Positions 1 to 10,403 of a DNA stretch of 64,000 bases are shown in pieces; within the stretch, counting starts at the first letter, position 1, and every line of letters starts with the position of its first letter. The stretch spans positions 15,152,452 through 15,216,451 of the forward strand of contig CM056389.1 of assembly GCA_029718625.1 (NCBI GenBank), given 5' to 3'. A program made the translations under genes and the position numbers. The DNA comes from Synaphobranchus kaupii (lineage: Eukaryota; Chordata; Actinopteri; Anguilliformes; Synaphobranchidae). The notes under the pieces were generated by a model. It was not told the origin of the DNA. It saw only the letters and a program-made list of their open reading frames with translations, and did not search any database.

Positions 1-228
1 TTGCCACAGAACTGAAAGATGCGCGTGCGTGCGAGCGCGCCCAAAGAAATACCTTCAAAGTCAAGACGCAGGCGACTGAAAAGAGGCATGTCTGAATCGC
101 CTATTCCGATACAGCTGAGGCTGCCGCAGTTGGAAAGTGGGTGGGGGAGAGAGGTTTGCTCTTTATGGATTTGAAGGTGAACTTAAAGTCTGACTGTGCC
201 CCAGCTGCACTGCATGAATGGCATATTT

Positions 229-264
229 GTGTGTGTGTGCGTGTGCGTGTGCGTGTGCGTGTGC
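229..264. repeat. GT/GTGTGC microsatellite
   Basis: An alternating GT tract passes into GTGTGC hexamers and then a run of C. It is purine-pyrimidine alternating, so it could adopt Z-DNA. The sequence before it (1-228) holds nothing I recognise. Confidence 0.9.
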
Positions 265-1457
265 AACCCCCCCCAACACCATGCAACTGTTTTCTATTTA
301 ATCAGTCACTTTGACTTTCTGAATCTCGTGACTGCATTTGAACATCACAGAGATGTGCTGTACCCTGAGTATCGCATCAAGGTTACACTGCGTTGTGTAT
401 TCATTAAAATAATTTAATTCATATGAAATGATAAAACATGAGGCAGGGTAAACGGACCATATACAGTAGTTGCCATATAATGAATCTGGTACTGACATTT
501 AATGATTATTCAATTTATAAGCTGGTTATTTTATATATCCATCATTTTTATTTACAAATACTATTGATGACAGCTGAAGGATCAAATAAAATACAGCTAT
601 ATATGACATATTGTCCAAAAAAATTAAAATGATCATTGAGTTTAACTGTAAAGCTGGTGAATGGTGAGGAATGAAGGACTGATGTAAGTTATTCAGAGGT
701 TTGAAAAGGAGCATTGATTGCATTTCTCGGCTCAGCTGTACCTAACGGTGAATTACAGGAGTAAGCCTAGCGAACAGGGCTTGTGTTCAGACTGTGGTGA
801 GACATTGATCCTGACCTTTAATTTAATATGTAAGTTGGTACTTTCTCAGTGGCACTTCTCGTTCCAGGTCCCTTCCTTTGTTCCAGGCAGCCAGCCGAAG
901 AAAGAACCCTTGCCGTCTCTTTCATTTCTCTTTTCATAATCCCTCCAACACGTCTACTTGCCGCGGGACTTCTCTAGTCCAAATGAATATGAATTTCAGT
1001 CAATAGACCCCTGGGTTAAATTCAGCTCCGGTGAGAATCAAGGGTTATAAAATAGAGATGTGCCAGACTTGAGCTCCACCAATCAGTATAAATACCAGCA
1101 GCATGTGATTGGATGACTCTTCCTGGCCATATTTCTGGGCCTCTTGTGAGTATAAAGGAAGTGATGTCCACCAGTCACCATCAGCATTGTTCTATTGGTT
1201 GTTACTAAAGTTCTATGTTTTCTACCAGTAAGGTTACATTATAACTGTCTGCTCCTTAAGTAATCATGTGCTTGCCATGGCTGCTTAGAACCTTTAGGGA
1301 TACTGGTGCTTTCACCAACTATTAATAGCCATATTAATACCGACTGTGCTTTTTCATTACATTCGGTCAGTTGTGGATGTTCACACGGGGTAAAAATGAT
1401 GGTGACAGACTAATGATTTGCTCATCACTCGCTGGTTGTGTTTCTTTGTTTTTGCAG
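265..1457. other. Unassigned unique sequence
   Basis: About 1.2 kb of AT-rich sequence with only short open frames on both strands. I see no recognisable coding homology, terminal repeat or RNA gene. A TATAAATA-like string occurs near 1088, but nothing supports calling it a promoter. Confidence 0.5.
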
Positions 1458-1538
1458 GATGCAAATGGGACGTCTTCCACCTTTGTGATATCATTGATAT
1501 CATGTATTGAGATAAATGTGAGGACATACCAGAAAAAG
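1458..1538 (+). other. Possible internal exon, unassigned
   Basis: The sequence TTTCTTTGTTTTTGCAG ends at 1457 and is a good splice acceptor. The following 81 bases (27 codons) are open in phase 0, beginning DANGTSSTFVISLISCIE, and end in AAAAAG before GTGTGTG, which is a usable donor. The length is a multiple of three. However, the donor lies at the start of a GT microsatellite, which creates GTGTGTG by chance, and the peptide matches no family I know. This is probably coincidence. Confidence 0.15.
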
Positions 1539-1598
1539 GTGTGTGTGTGTGTGTGTGTGTGTGTATTTGTATGGGGGGGGGGGGGGGGGGGGGGGGGG
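1539..1598. repeat. GT microsatellite followed by 26-base G run
   Basis: Thirteen GT dinucleotides (1539-1564) are followed, after TATTTGTAT, by 26 consecutive G residues (1573-1598). The G run could form a quadruplex and is likely length-polymorphic. Confidence 0.95.
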
Positions 1599-2273
1599 TG
1601 TTAAAAAGGGGCTACAGACAGAGACCAAACAGGGCATTGGCAAGCCGACTGAAGTTTGCAAAAAAAAAAAGGCCTGTGATGCTGGCAAGGTTGATGAATA
1701 ATGAATAGTAATGTGCTCATGGGTATCGAGTTGCCGTGGAAACCTTATTGACCAATAGTGCAGGGACTTGATGCCTGAATGTGCGCTTGTGAAAACCACT
1801 CAATATGGCTCGCCTGAACCTACGCAGACTCTTCTGAGGCACAAATAAATAAATAAATACATAAAAAATTGAGCACTTGTTGACCTTTAAAGACCTTTCT
1901 CTGGGTTCATTTAAAGGGAGAGATTGCTGTGACCTCACTTTGAGTCATTTGTTTCTCTTGCCACCAAATCGATGTCTCTGTTCCAGATAAACTGCCAGGC
2001 ACCTCCTAAAGGCCGCATTACAGTCCACAGCGCTTCAGCTGGTGGCCTCTCTTATGTTGTCTATATATTGACATCGCCCCATCATTCCTAACACCCACCT
2101 CTTATTCTGTCACACAGTAAAATATTAATTTCATAGAGTTTATATGAGTCCAACAATCAAACTTCATCAGAGTTGATTTACCACTGAAGAGTTGATTTCC
2201 TCTCCGTGCATCATTCCTTTAAAAGGAAGGAAATGTCAGTTAAAATTAAATTCTGCCAGATTGGTTGCCTCGG
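1599..2273. other. Unassigned unique sequence
   Basis: AT-rich sequence containing a short (AAATA)n patch near 1845-1860. No gene, RNA or transposon end is recognisable. Confidence 0.5.
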
Positions 2274-3150
2274 ATATACAGTCACAACGTGAATTATTGA
2301 CACCCTTGATAGAGACTGAAGAAAACTAATCACACCATTACTGAGATATTTTGTAATGTTCCCACATGGAAAATATTGTACATTATTAATGATTCAATTG
2401 AGTCAATCAAAATATCACATTCTTCAAATGATAAAAAAAGACCTGTAACCTGGTGGAATTCATTGTGCTATTGATCTAAATGAGAGCCCCAGGAACACTG
2501 GCAGCATAATAGCTCCAAAGCATCAAAGATCCACCACCAACCCGCCTTATTTGACAGTAGATGCTTTTCCTCATATGGAGTCCTCTTGTTTTTTACCAAA
2601 TATGTTGGCGGTGTACATGGTCAAGCAGTTAAATATTGGTCTCATCTGACCAGAGCTCCCAGTAAGGGCTTTCTCTGCAACCCTTCCAAAATGCCTGTTG
2701 GTATGGAGGTCGCATTTATTGGTTGAATTTGAGAATTGGTGGCACTAAGACAGGGACAACATGCCCTTGTGTCTCCTTCCTGGCGAGTTTGCAACTGTTC
2801 CAGATGTTTGAAAACTTTTTATTTCCCGAACAGCATTTAACGTTTTATGTTTAACCATTTATCTTTTTTTGCGCTCATTACCTGATTTGTGTAGGTGAAC
2901 AACCATCTGTCTCTTTTGATTTGACGGTTCATTCCCCATGGTGATGGATGACAAAGGTACTTTACATGCATATGACCTCATTTTTAATACCCTCGTGAAA
3001 CAGGAAACGATGGAAGGCGATGATCGAGTTCCTTATGACTTAGATTAACTCTAATAAGTATAATTTTACTGCAGATTTAACTTTTTTTTTTGATTTTATG
3101 GAAAAGAATCTTGAGAGGTGCTAATAATTTTGACACCAATGCTTTTGAGA
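2274..3150 (-). mobile_element. Decayed Tc1/mariner transposon (Tc1-like)
   Basis: The left end contains GTGAATTATTGACACCC and the right end AGGTGCTAATAATTTTGACA, which are degraded inverted copies of the terminal repeats of a common fish Tc1 family. Between them, reading on the minus strand, are recognisable remnants of the transposase gene. The plus-strand string CCCATGGTGATGGATGACAA near 2935 marks the region around the transposase N-terminus. The stretch around 2480-2700 (GGTCTCATCTGACCAGAGC) belongs to the catalytic half. Many frameshifts and stops leave no long frame, so the copy is dead. Confidence 0.8.
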
Positions 3151-3231
3151 CAAATAGTACTACTCAATAAGTTTAATAATTATTATATTAGAATAAGAGT
3201 GCCTAGTTTTCAAATATGTCTGAGCATAAAT

Positions 3232-4668
3232 TAAGCCCCATTCACACATGGAACTCACAACATTACTGGGTTAAATTATCGAGTTTAGGTAGTGGTGTTT
3301 ATTAACATTTCAAGCTACATGCTCCTCATCAGACCAAATAATATTTTAAAATGGTGCCATTAAATACAAGACTTCCTATGGCACTTCATCTGACTGTCCA
3401 TTTACAAAAAGTCCCACTCCAATAAACAAAAAAACAGCCCACCCTTTCGCAACAACAACAACAACATGCGAGCATGACGAATCCCAGTAATCGCAGACAA
3501 ACGCGTCTTCAGTGCATCAGGACATTATTTTCCAGTCGCAGCCGCGCCTGATTTTCAAACTGTATCGTTTGCCTAAAGTGATAAATGCAAACGATGACCA
3601 ATGCCAAACATCAACCCGCGCAGTTGTCTCTCCATTGTGAAATCACAGCGAAATTACTTGTGGTGCGTTGTCTGCTCTTCTACTTCCCGGAGTTTCTTTC
3701 GAGTTTTCCCCACATGGAAATTCTGACCAATTGGAGAGCAGTTCAGGAACTACGTTTTGCTCCCGCCCCAGACACATCTGACCAATGAGTGAAATGAATG
3801 TTCTCATGTGGCTTGTGCGGCTGCATTTTGGTTCGCTTCACCAACTCATCAACTGATTTGGACCACAGCAAACGAATAGGTGTGAAAGGGAACCGAACCA
3901 GCTGAAAAACGAAACAATGTATCATTCTCGCATCTGGTGCGAACCAAGGAGGCGGACAAGAAGTGGACTATGAGGTGTGAAACTGCCCTTAGAAACTATT
4001 TATTTGGCAGAGTTTCCACAAATTGTGTACCAATAAAGATAAAACATGGAGTCAGTGGTTTCCACTCATAGTTTGGCTGCAGGAGCAACAAATGTCTCAG
4101 TTCAGCAAAATCTTGGCGGTCACTATAGGCATCTGCGCGAAGGGGTTAATGTCACCATCTTCAAATGTTATTTGGTCTGATGAAGAGCATGTAGCTCAAA
4201 ATGTCACGTTTTGTGGTGTTAATAAATGCTTCGACCTTTGGAGCAGTATAAAAATGTGTGGACTGCAAATCCTACCAACACAACACAGGTGGAAGAGTGA
4301 CAGTTTTAAGATAACGGAAATTATATATCAATTATATGATCGAAAATAGCTAGAGTAAGTCTCTTACTTGTGCAAGAATTGTTGACAGATTCAGTAAAGT
4401 ATTAAAGAAATCCTCCCAGAAACAAAAGGTCTTACATAAGAACCTCATAACCATTTTTGTGCTCTATCCGGCAACGTTGCTGCTTTTGTTCTCACTAGGG
4501 CTGTGGTGGAAGATTTGCATAGATTTTACTAGCTCCTGGCCCAGAAAATTGGATGAACATCTTACACAGAAAATTGACTTCGGCTCCTGTTCACAAATGA
4601 CGCCGACACAGAAAATTACAGGAACATTAATGGGTTAAGATGCATGTGTGAAAGGGGTTTTAGAGCTT
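3232..4668. mobile_element. Nested non-autonomous DNA element cluster with inverted arms
   Basis: A 58-bp inverted repeat (3305-3362 and 4147-4204) matches at 51 of 58 positions; its core is GCTACATGCTC then TCATCAGACCAAATAA. Outside it, CCCCATTCACACATG at 3236 is mirrored by CATGTGTGAAAGGGG at 4643-4657, suggesting an outer element about 1.4 kb long. The inside holds a (CAA)n tract near 3450. It also holds GGTGTGAAAGGGAACCGAAC near 3880, a string I associate with fish DNA-transposon ends. I see no transposase frame. The 108-codon open frame at 4023-4349 spans one arm and is not coding. Exact nesting and superfamily are unresolved. Confidence 0.55.
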
Positions 4669-5550
4669 ATTAACTGTGATGTTTATTTTATATATGCCTT
4701 TCCCCTCATTTTAATCAAGGATGCTAATGATTGTCTGTATGTCGCTAGCTGCACTTTGTTAATACAAAATGATAAAATAACATATTGTACAAGTGAATAA
4801 TAAATATGATTTAAAAAACACAATATTATTTTATCAATGTATTGACCCTCAGAAATATAAACTACATTTTTCCCTAACTGAGATTGCCAATTTTGCAAGT
4901 TTAGAGTGGTGACATCATTCACTTTTTATGAAGTACTGTATCTCCAGCATGCAGCTCAATCAATCACATTCTTCAATATGAGAATGTTCCTCAAGGAACT
5001 GTAAAAAAAATAAATAAAAAAAGTAGCAGCTTGCACAACAATTTGCAAAACTCATGAAGAAGCAGAATTGAGAGAATTTTTTTTAACCAAAAAAGTTAGG
5101 TTTGGCAAATTAACAGTGGTGCTTCGTGACCTTTGTATATGCATTATAGGGCACACGTCATACACCCTGTTAAAACGCTGAGAATAACCCAAGCATCCAA
5201 GATGTATTTCCCATGAGTGGATTCAAAAAGAAAAAAAAAAGAATTTAAAGTAACCAAAAACAGCAGATGTTTTGTTATATTTCCTGTGATAAACATAGCA
5301 CAAAACACGTCCAACCCAATCCGACGTGAGAGTCATTCGCCAACCTCATCCTGTTGTCTTCAAACAAATTATCTCTTTTCAACTGTGATTCTGTGTGTAT
5401 GCCAGTGATACCACACACATCTAGAATAGCAGGCAGGTGTAAGCATTTTGCCTTTGATCACTTGGACTGCTAATTACCTCTTGAAGTTTTTAGTGTAGCG
5501 TAGCAATGGAGATGTTTTCAACCTTGGGGAAAGAACAGAACTCCCCGTAC
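4669..5550. other. Unassigned AT-rich sequence
   Basis: Strongly AT-rich, with several poly-A tracts (near 5004 and 5228). I see no gene or element. Confidence 0.5.
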
Positions 5551-5670
5551 TGTTCACAGCAAAAAAAATTTAAAATTAATTTGTGTAAATTTAACACTGC
5601 TGGTGCACATTTAACACCCTATAGTGTTTATATGAGACCACGGACACCAACATTTTTTGCTGTGTGGGAT
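5551..5670. mobile_element. Palindromic MITE, copy 1
   Basis: Ends TTCACAGCAAAAAAAAT (left) and CATTTTTTGCTGTGTGGGA (right) are inverted copies of each other. The centre carries GTGTAAATTTAACACTGCTG and CATTTAACACCCTATAGTGT. The same ends and core recur at 27909-28018, which defines a dispersed short family. No coding capacity. Confidence 0.6.
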
Positions 5671-5804
5671 TAATGTATCACTATATGTATTGGTAACTAA
5701 CTGCAATGCGTGTATGCAGCACATATACAATGAAACACATATATTACATTATGTATGTTTTTTTGGAATCTTTCCCCCGTTTCCCCCCTCTGTGCCACCC
5801 ACAG

Positions 5805-5859
5805 ATGAGAGGAGCGGACCCTGCAGACAGCTGTCCGGCTCTGAGGGTCTGGCGTACTG
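5805..5859 (+). other. Possible 55-bp internal exon, unassigned
   Basis: The acceptor is very strong: a long C/T tract ends in CTCTGTGCCACCCACAG at 5804. The donor CTG/GTGAGAG begins at 5860. The 55 bases between are GC-rich, unlike the flanks. Two frames are open through the segment: one reads MRGADPADSCPALRVWRT, and the other reads ERSGPCRQLSGSEGLAYW with split codons at both junctions. I recognise neither peptide. The splice-site quality is the best in the window, but a single short exon cannot be confirmed by eye. Confidence 0.3.
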
Positions 5860-6060
5860 GTGAGAGGCTGAGTACGGTAACTTTAAGAACTCTGGCTGGT
5901 TATAATGCACGCTGCCCCTGAAGGGCCGCTGGTGACGTCTTGTGATAATCAGCTAATGATACCGCCGATGTTCCATCTACAATGTTTGCACCACAGGCCC
6001 CAGCATGAATTTGTGACAAATGCCTCATCAGACTAAGCCACTTGGGAGAATAAATACGTG

Positions 6061-6079
6061 TGTATATATATATATATAG
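6061..6079. repeat. TA microsatellite
   Basis: Alternating TA tract directly before the Tc1/mariner-type end that starts near 6083; TA is also the insertion target of that superfamily. Confidence 0.8.
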
Positions 6080-6082
6080 TTA

Positions 6083-6275
6083 TATGCAAAGGTATTGGGA
6101 CAGTGACACATTTTTTGTTTGTTGTTTTGGCTTTGAAATAAAACAATGACAATGATGTTAAAATGCAGACTGTCAGCTTTAATTTGAGGGTACCTACATC
6201 CATATCGGGTGATCCGTGTAGGACTTTGTATCCGTGTACAACCCTTTGTATACATACACCCCCCCATACACTTTG
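6083..6275 (+). mobile_element. Tc1/mariner-type non-autonomous element, one end only
   Basis: The sequence GCAAAGGTATTGGGACAGTG, then TTTGTTGTTTTGGCT, then GCAGACTGTCAGCTTTAATT and CATCCATATCGGGTGA, is the outer end of a widespread fish mariner-like repeat. It degrades through CCCCCCCATA near 6260, and no matching opposite end is present. This is a truncated fossil. Confidence 0.75.
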
Positions 6276-6355
6276 CATTTTTCATACAAACAAGAAAGAA
6301 GAAGAAATAAAAGGAAGTCTCATATCTGTCGTATACCTGGAGAGGGACATTACCT

Positions 6356-6574
6356 GTGTCTCCAAATGCTCGGGGACAGCCACGCTGCTATGAGTACGGA
6401 CAGCAGGGGGACTGCCCTATTTACAGCCGTGTCAGCATTGCTAATGCAGTTTTGGGAAAGGAACAGCTGAAGAACATCACTCAGGGCCTGTCAGTGGCAT
6501 CACCCCAGCGTATCTCCCAGCAAGCCCTGGCACGGTCTCCGCTCTCCCTGTCGGCTGGGGGGGGGGGAATCTGA
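6356..6574 (+). other. Coding-like open segment, unassigned
   Basis: A 73-codon open stretch with codon choice unlike the surrounding AT-rich DNA: many codons end in G or C, and the composition is ordinary for a protein. It includes YEYGQQGDCPIYSRVS and GKEQLKNITQGLSVASPQ. It has no ATG start and ends at a G run before TGA, so if real it would be part of an exon or a gene fragment. A second frame across it is also partly open, which lowers confidence. It lies about 500 bp downstream of the exon-like segment at 5805-5859. I do not recognise the family. Confidence 0.2.
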
Positions 6575-6741
6575 AAATCAGCCCATCAGTCTCCAGGATG
6601 AAGCAGATTTGAGTTCCACTTTCTGGATTTACTGCCTCTGGGTTTGCATTACCTCATTTCTCCAAATTAACTTGGAGAGGGAGGGAGGGAGGAGACAGCA
6701 AGAGGGAAGCAAATAAATGAAATAGAGATAGAAGGGAGGGC

Positions 6742-6765
6742 AGAGAGAGAGAGAGAGAGAGAGAA
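6742..6765. repeat. GA microsatellite
   Basis: About twelve GA dinucleotides, preceded by a purine-rich stretch with GGGA repeats from 6675. Confidence 0.9.
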
Positions 6766-7671
6766 TTGGCTTTTAAACACATTTTTTAACAACTACAAAC
6801 ATAAATAAAGGGATGTGCAAACAAAGTGCAAATATAGACACAACACCGTAACTTAGAAATGAATAGCTGCAAGGACTCCAAACAAACGTGAACCGTGAAA
6901 CACCGTGAACCGTGAAAAAACAACAAAAAAAAAACTGCTGTGTAAACACCAGCTTCCTCTATGAAGCCCCATAACAAATACCACCTTCTATTGTCCTTGT
7001 CTTTTAAAAAAAAACTAAAGACAATACTGATTTTTTTATTTTTTATTATTTCATAAAGGAAACTCAAGATGTATCCTGGCAACAGTTAAAATCTTTCATC
7101 GTCATCATAGCCCTCCTGTTCAGCCTTATGTGATTTTAGGATGGCCAGTTTTTGTTTGCCCAATGATAAAAATTAATGAGGGAGAGGGGACATGAGCAAT
7201 TATGTGAAAGTAAAAACGTATGAAGTGGGGGTTTGGGGTGCAAGGGGGTATTGGCGTAGGCAAGAAACTGTGTTTGAATATGTATTCAGGCTTGTGAACT
7301 AATTACCCATTGCTTCTATTTCACGGCAATTGTAAGAAACGGACACACATGATGCTCTGCCAAAGTTACACTTTGTTGTCCTTGCATTTGTATTCACATA
7401 ATTCAACAAAAAAAGAAGACAGTTTAAATATTCATACAAATGCTAATGCGTTTTAATATAAGCAGATGCAGGCAAGCTTCCGCTGCTATTTATTTTGCCA
7501 GAAAGCGGCGAGGAAGCATCGTGTTAGAACCTGGGGCCAAATGTGAATTGATATCATCCTCATCTTGTTTTGCAGCTTTGCGCCGTACGCCTCTTCTTCA
7601 GAATTATTGGAGTCGTGATGCGTATTAATGAGAGGTTCAACTTTTCTGCAATCAAACAGATACACTTTAAG
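6766..7671. other. Unassigned sequence
   Basis: AT-rich. It contains a short direct repeat GTGAACCGTGAA (6888-6917). No gene or element is recognised. Confidence 0.5.
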
Positions 7672-7921
7672 ATTGAAGACCCTGGTGCTAAAAGTACTGA
7701 AGTCACAAAATGTCTATTTTGAGACAATCAAATCCGAAAATATCATTGATCCATAAAATCAGCCATTAAAGGTTTTGCTCTTTTTATGCATTGCTTAGGC
7801 ACCATTTCTGTTCACAATATTTATAGGGTGGACTTAGCTAAACAAATGCAACATGTTTCTATGCTCAACTTGAATTGTCTAAAAATGTGACGTCAGTGCT
7901 TTTAGCACCAGGGTCTTCAAT
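7672..7921. mobile_element. 250-bp MITE with 44-bp inverted ends
   Basis: The left end (7672-7715) begins ATTGAAGACCCTGGTGCTAA and the right end (7876-7921) is its inverse with only a few differences (AAAGTACTGAAGTCAC versus AAAGCACTGACGTCAC). The interior is unrelated AT-rich sequence without a frame. No clear target duplication could be read, so the superfamily is unassigned. Confidence 0.75.
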
Positions 7922-8931
7922 TATATTTTAACACACATAGGATGCGCATGTTTGCTACCTTCACAAAGTTTTAATGAGAATTATGGAAAAAAATAAAAAC
8001 ACACCTGTACAGCATGTGTAATGACTGTGAATCACTCTTAGCAGTGAGTTACTGTATTTAGTTATTTCTACGTCTTGTGATTTCATCTCCATTTTTTAAG
8101 TAATCAAATTGTACTTAGCAAACCACCCTTAACAATATTATTGTCTGAGAGCAGCGCACATTTGGTTCCCATTTTGTACCAATCTCAGATTCGCACGATT
8201 CGCAAATAATCATGATATTGATACTCTGAGATTTAAGTGTGTGTGTCTGCTAATTGGACATCTTTGATCTTTGGAAAACTTATGAGATGACTGTGAATGA
8301 AAATACTGGTAGAGCTGTTGAACTGGAGAGGCGGGAGGGAGTGCGTATCCTAATTCTGGTAATCCAGAGAAGAGTTTCCTAATGTCTCAATGGCGACCGG
8401 TCCAGAGGAAATGTTATTGGCAGATATTGACTGAACACCCCAAACTTGGCTGGACTATAATCACTGTGCCAAACATCAACATTAAAAATAGGTTTCCACT
8501 ACAGTGAGCTGTATGTACATGAGGATGATTACAGAAAACCGTCTATTATACCATGATTCAAGAGAGAAAAAAAAATCTTCCCAATCATTTAACAACAGCA
8601 TGGTTTTGTCTAAAAAGATCAACATAAGTTGTGTATCTCAGCCTCCCTTACCCGCTTGTGTACAGGGAAGCCAGTCTACAAAGGGACTATTAAGGTTTAA
8701 TTCGGCATTACTTTAGTTATTGCCGCTCTGCCTATGACATCAAGTTTGCCTGTATTGTAATAATCTAGACATTAAGCAACGTACAGATTAAAGCAAAGTA
8801 TCTACATTTTTAAAAATTATATTTGATTTAATTATACAAAACAATTCAGACAGGTGCTGAGAAGTGTTGAGTCTTCCACCTACGTCTACATCAGCTTCAT
8901 TGATGACAGAGGGGACAAAGAGTAATAAAGA
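7922..8931. other. Unassigned sequence
   Basis: About 1 kb of mostly AT-rich sequence with no recognisable gene, terminal repeat or RNA. Confidence 0.5.
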
Positions 8932-8946
8932 GTCTCTCTCTCTCTC

Positions 8947-8978
<32 letters not shown>
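8932..8978. repeat. Compound TC then CAT microsatellite
   Basis: (TC)8 is immediately followed by about ten CAT triplets. Confidence 0.95.
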
Positions 8979-9639
8979 TTCAAAATGTAATGATACTCAT
9001 GGGGTGGGGGGGTAACATTAGGTTAGGGTAAAATCTGCAGCTTTGCTAACACACTGGGAAATCTCACTTATTTTTACAGCCCAATGGTGATGGGTATGAT
9101 ACAGATTCACTTTGCAGCACGACTCATTGAACATATATTGTACATAACTTAGTGAATTGTGAGAGTGAAATAAATGTGCATAAAATGATGACAGTGCACA
9201 ACTTACTTAACATGCAAATCACTAACGTGACATGTGTCTGAAGCCAAAGTGGTACATTACTTTGTGCTTTTGATTTGCCATGTTCTGAAGCAGTCTCACC
9301 TTTCATCTGAATAGCTGTCTAAGCCACAAAGGGAGTAAAACTGATCCAAACTCTAAGTATGCTTAGGAAAATTACAGAACCTGTCCAAGTACATAAGAGG
9401 AACTCAGTAACTAGCTAAATACCTAAGCGGGAGAAAGTTATAGGCTATAAGAAATCAGTAAACTGACAGGTAGAAATCTGTTGTTGTTTTTTGTGTGTGT
9501 GTGTGTCCTCTATTAAGTGTATATATAATGAGGGTTCTCTGGGGTCAGAACCCATTATAATAACTGATTTTTTAGAAATAAATACACCTGTGTTCAAGGC
9601 TATACCTGGAGTCCCTCTTCCGCCAGCCACTATACTGAG

Positions 9640-10100
9640 CTGTGCTATTGTACTGCATGCTGAAGTAATGCCGTCTGAAAATGCCGTTTGCCCTCTGATA
9701 ATGATCGTCTGCATAAGCATTCCAGTCAGATACGCGATACTGCAGCGAACGAAGCTTCGGAGGAGGCGCGGCAGAAATCTCACCGAATTAATCTCGCGCG
9801 CGCATTATACAAACGAGCTAATATTGTGGTGTTCCTCACACGTAACCCCATTAGAAGCCACGCCTGTCTCCTGCCTGCGCGCTGTCGTGTCTTAATTAAA
9901 CGGAACGTGTTTTTAATCTCCGCGAGGACCTTCTGTCGAAAAGGTAACGGGGAAAAAGCGGCAGTGCGATATTTAGATGTCGCCCGGATGATTTTGAGCA
10001 GGCGTGTCTGCGTGCATGCCCCCGGGAGACGAGAAGCTGACACTGACCCCAGAAGGGGAACTCTCACGCTCCGATCAACAGCTCTAAAATGAACAGTTTC
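9640..10100. promoter_or_regulatory. CpG-rich block, possible regulatory element
   Basis: CpG dinucleotides are frequent here (for example CTCGCGCGCGCATTAT, CCTGCGCGCTGTCGTG, GATGTCGCCCGGATG), while the surrounding kilobases have very few. Long frames are open on both strands simply because stops are rare at this composition. Several TAATTAA-type homeodomain-like words are interspersed. A CpG-rich block in otherwise CpG-depleted vertebrate DNA can mark an unmethylated enhancer or an old GC-rich insertion; the sequence alone cannot decide. Confidence 0.25.
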
Positions 10101-10403
10101 TCCATTGGGGGGGGGGATCTTGTAACTGGAACGAGGGAGGGAAAAGACTTTGGAGGGATGTTTTTTTTGGAAAAGCAGGCAAGGAAAGGACAGGAAAGGC
10201 ATATCAAGTTTATCACAGCCAATCCATGCTTGGAGGGAGCCGAAACATACCAATAAAGAAAGAAAAAAGCAATCCTACAGAAAGCAGAAAGTCAAATGTT
10301 AAAACAGAAAGGAACTGAATGGACGGAACCCATAATCTACCAGCATTTAACAGCCCACTTAACGTGGGCTAGTCTGGTGATGCCCTGTGGAGGCTTAAGG
10401 CCT

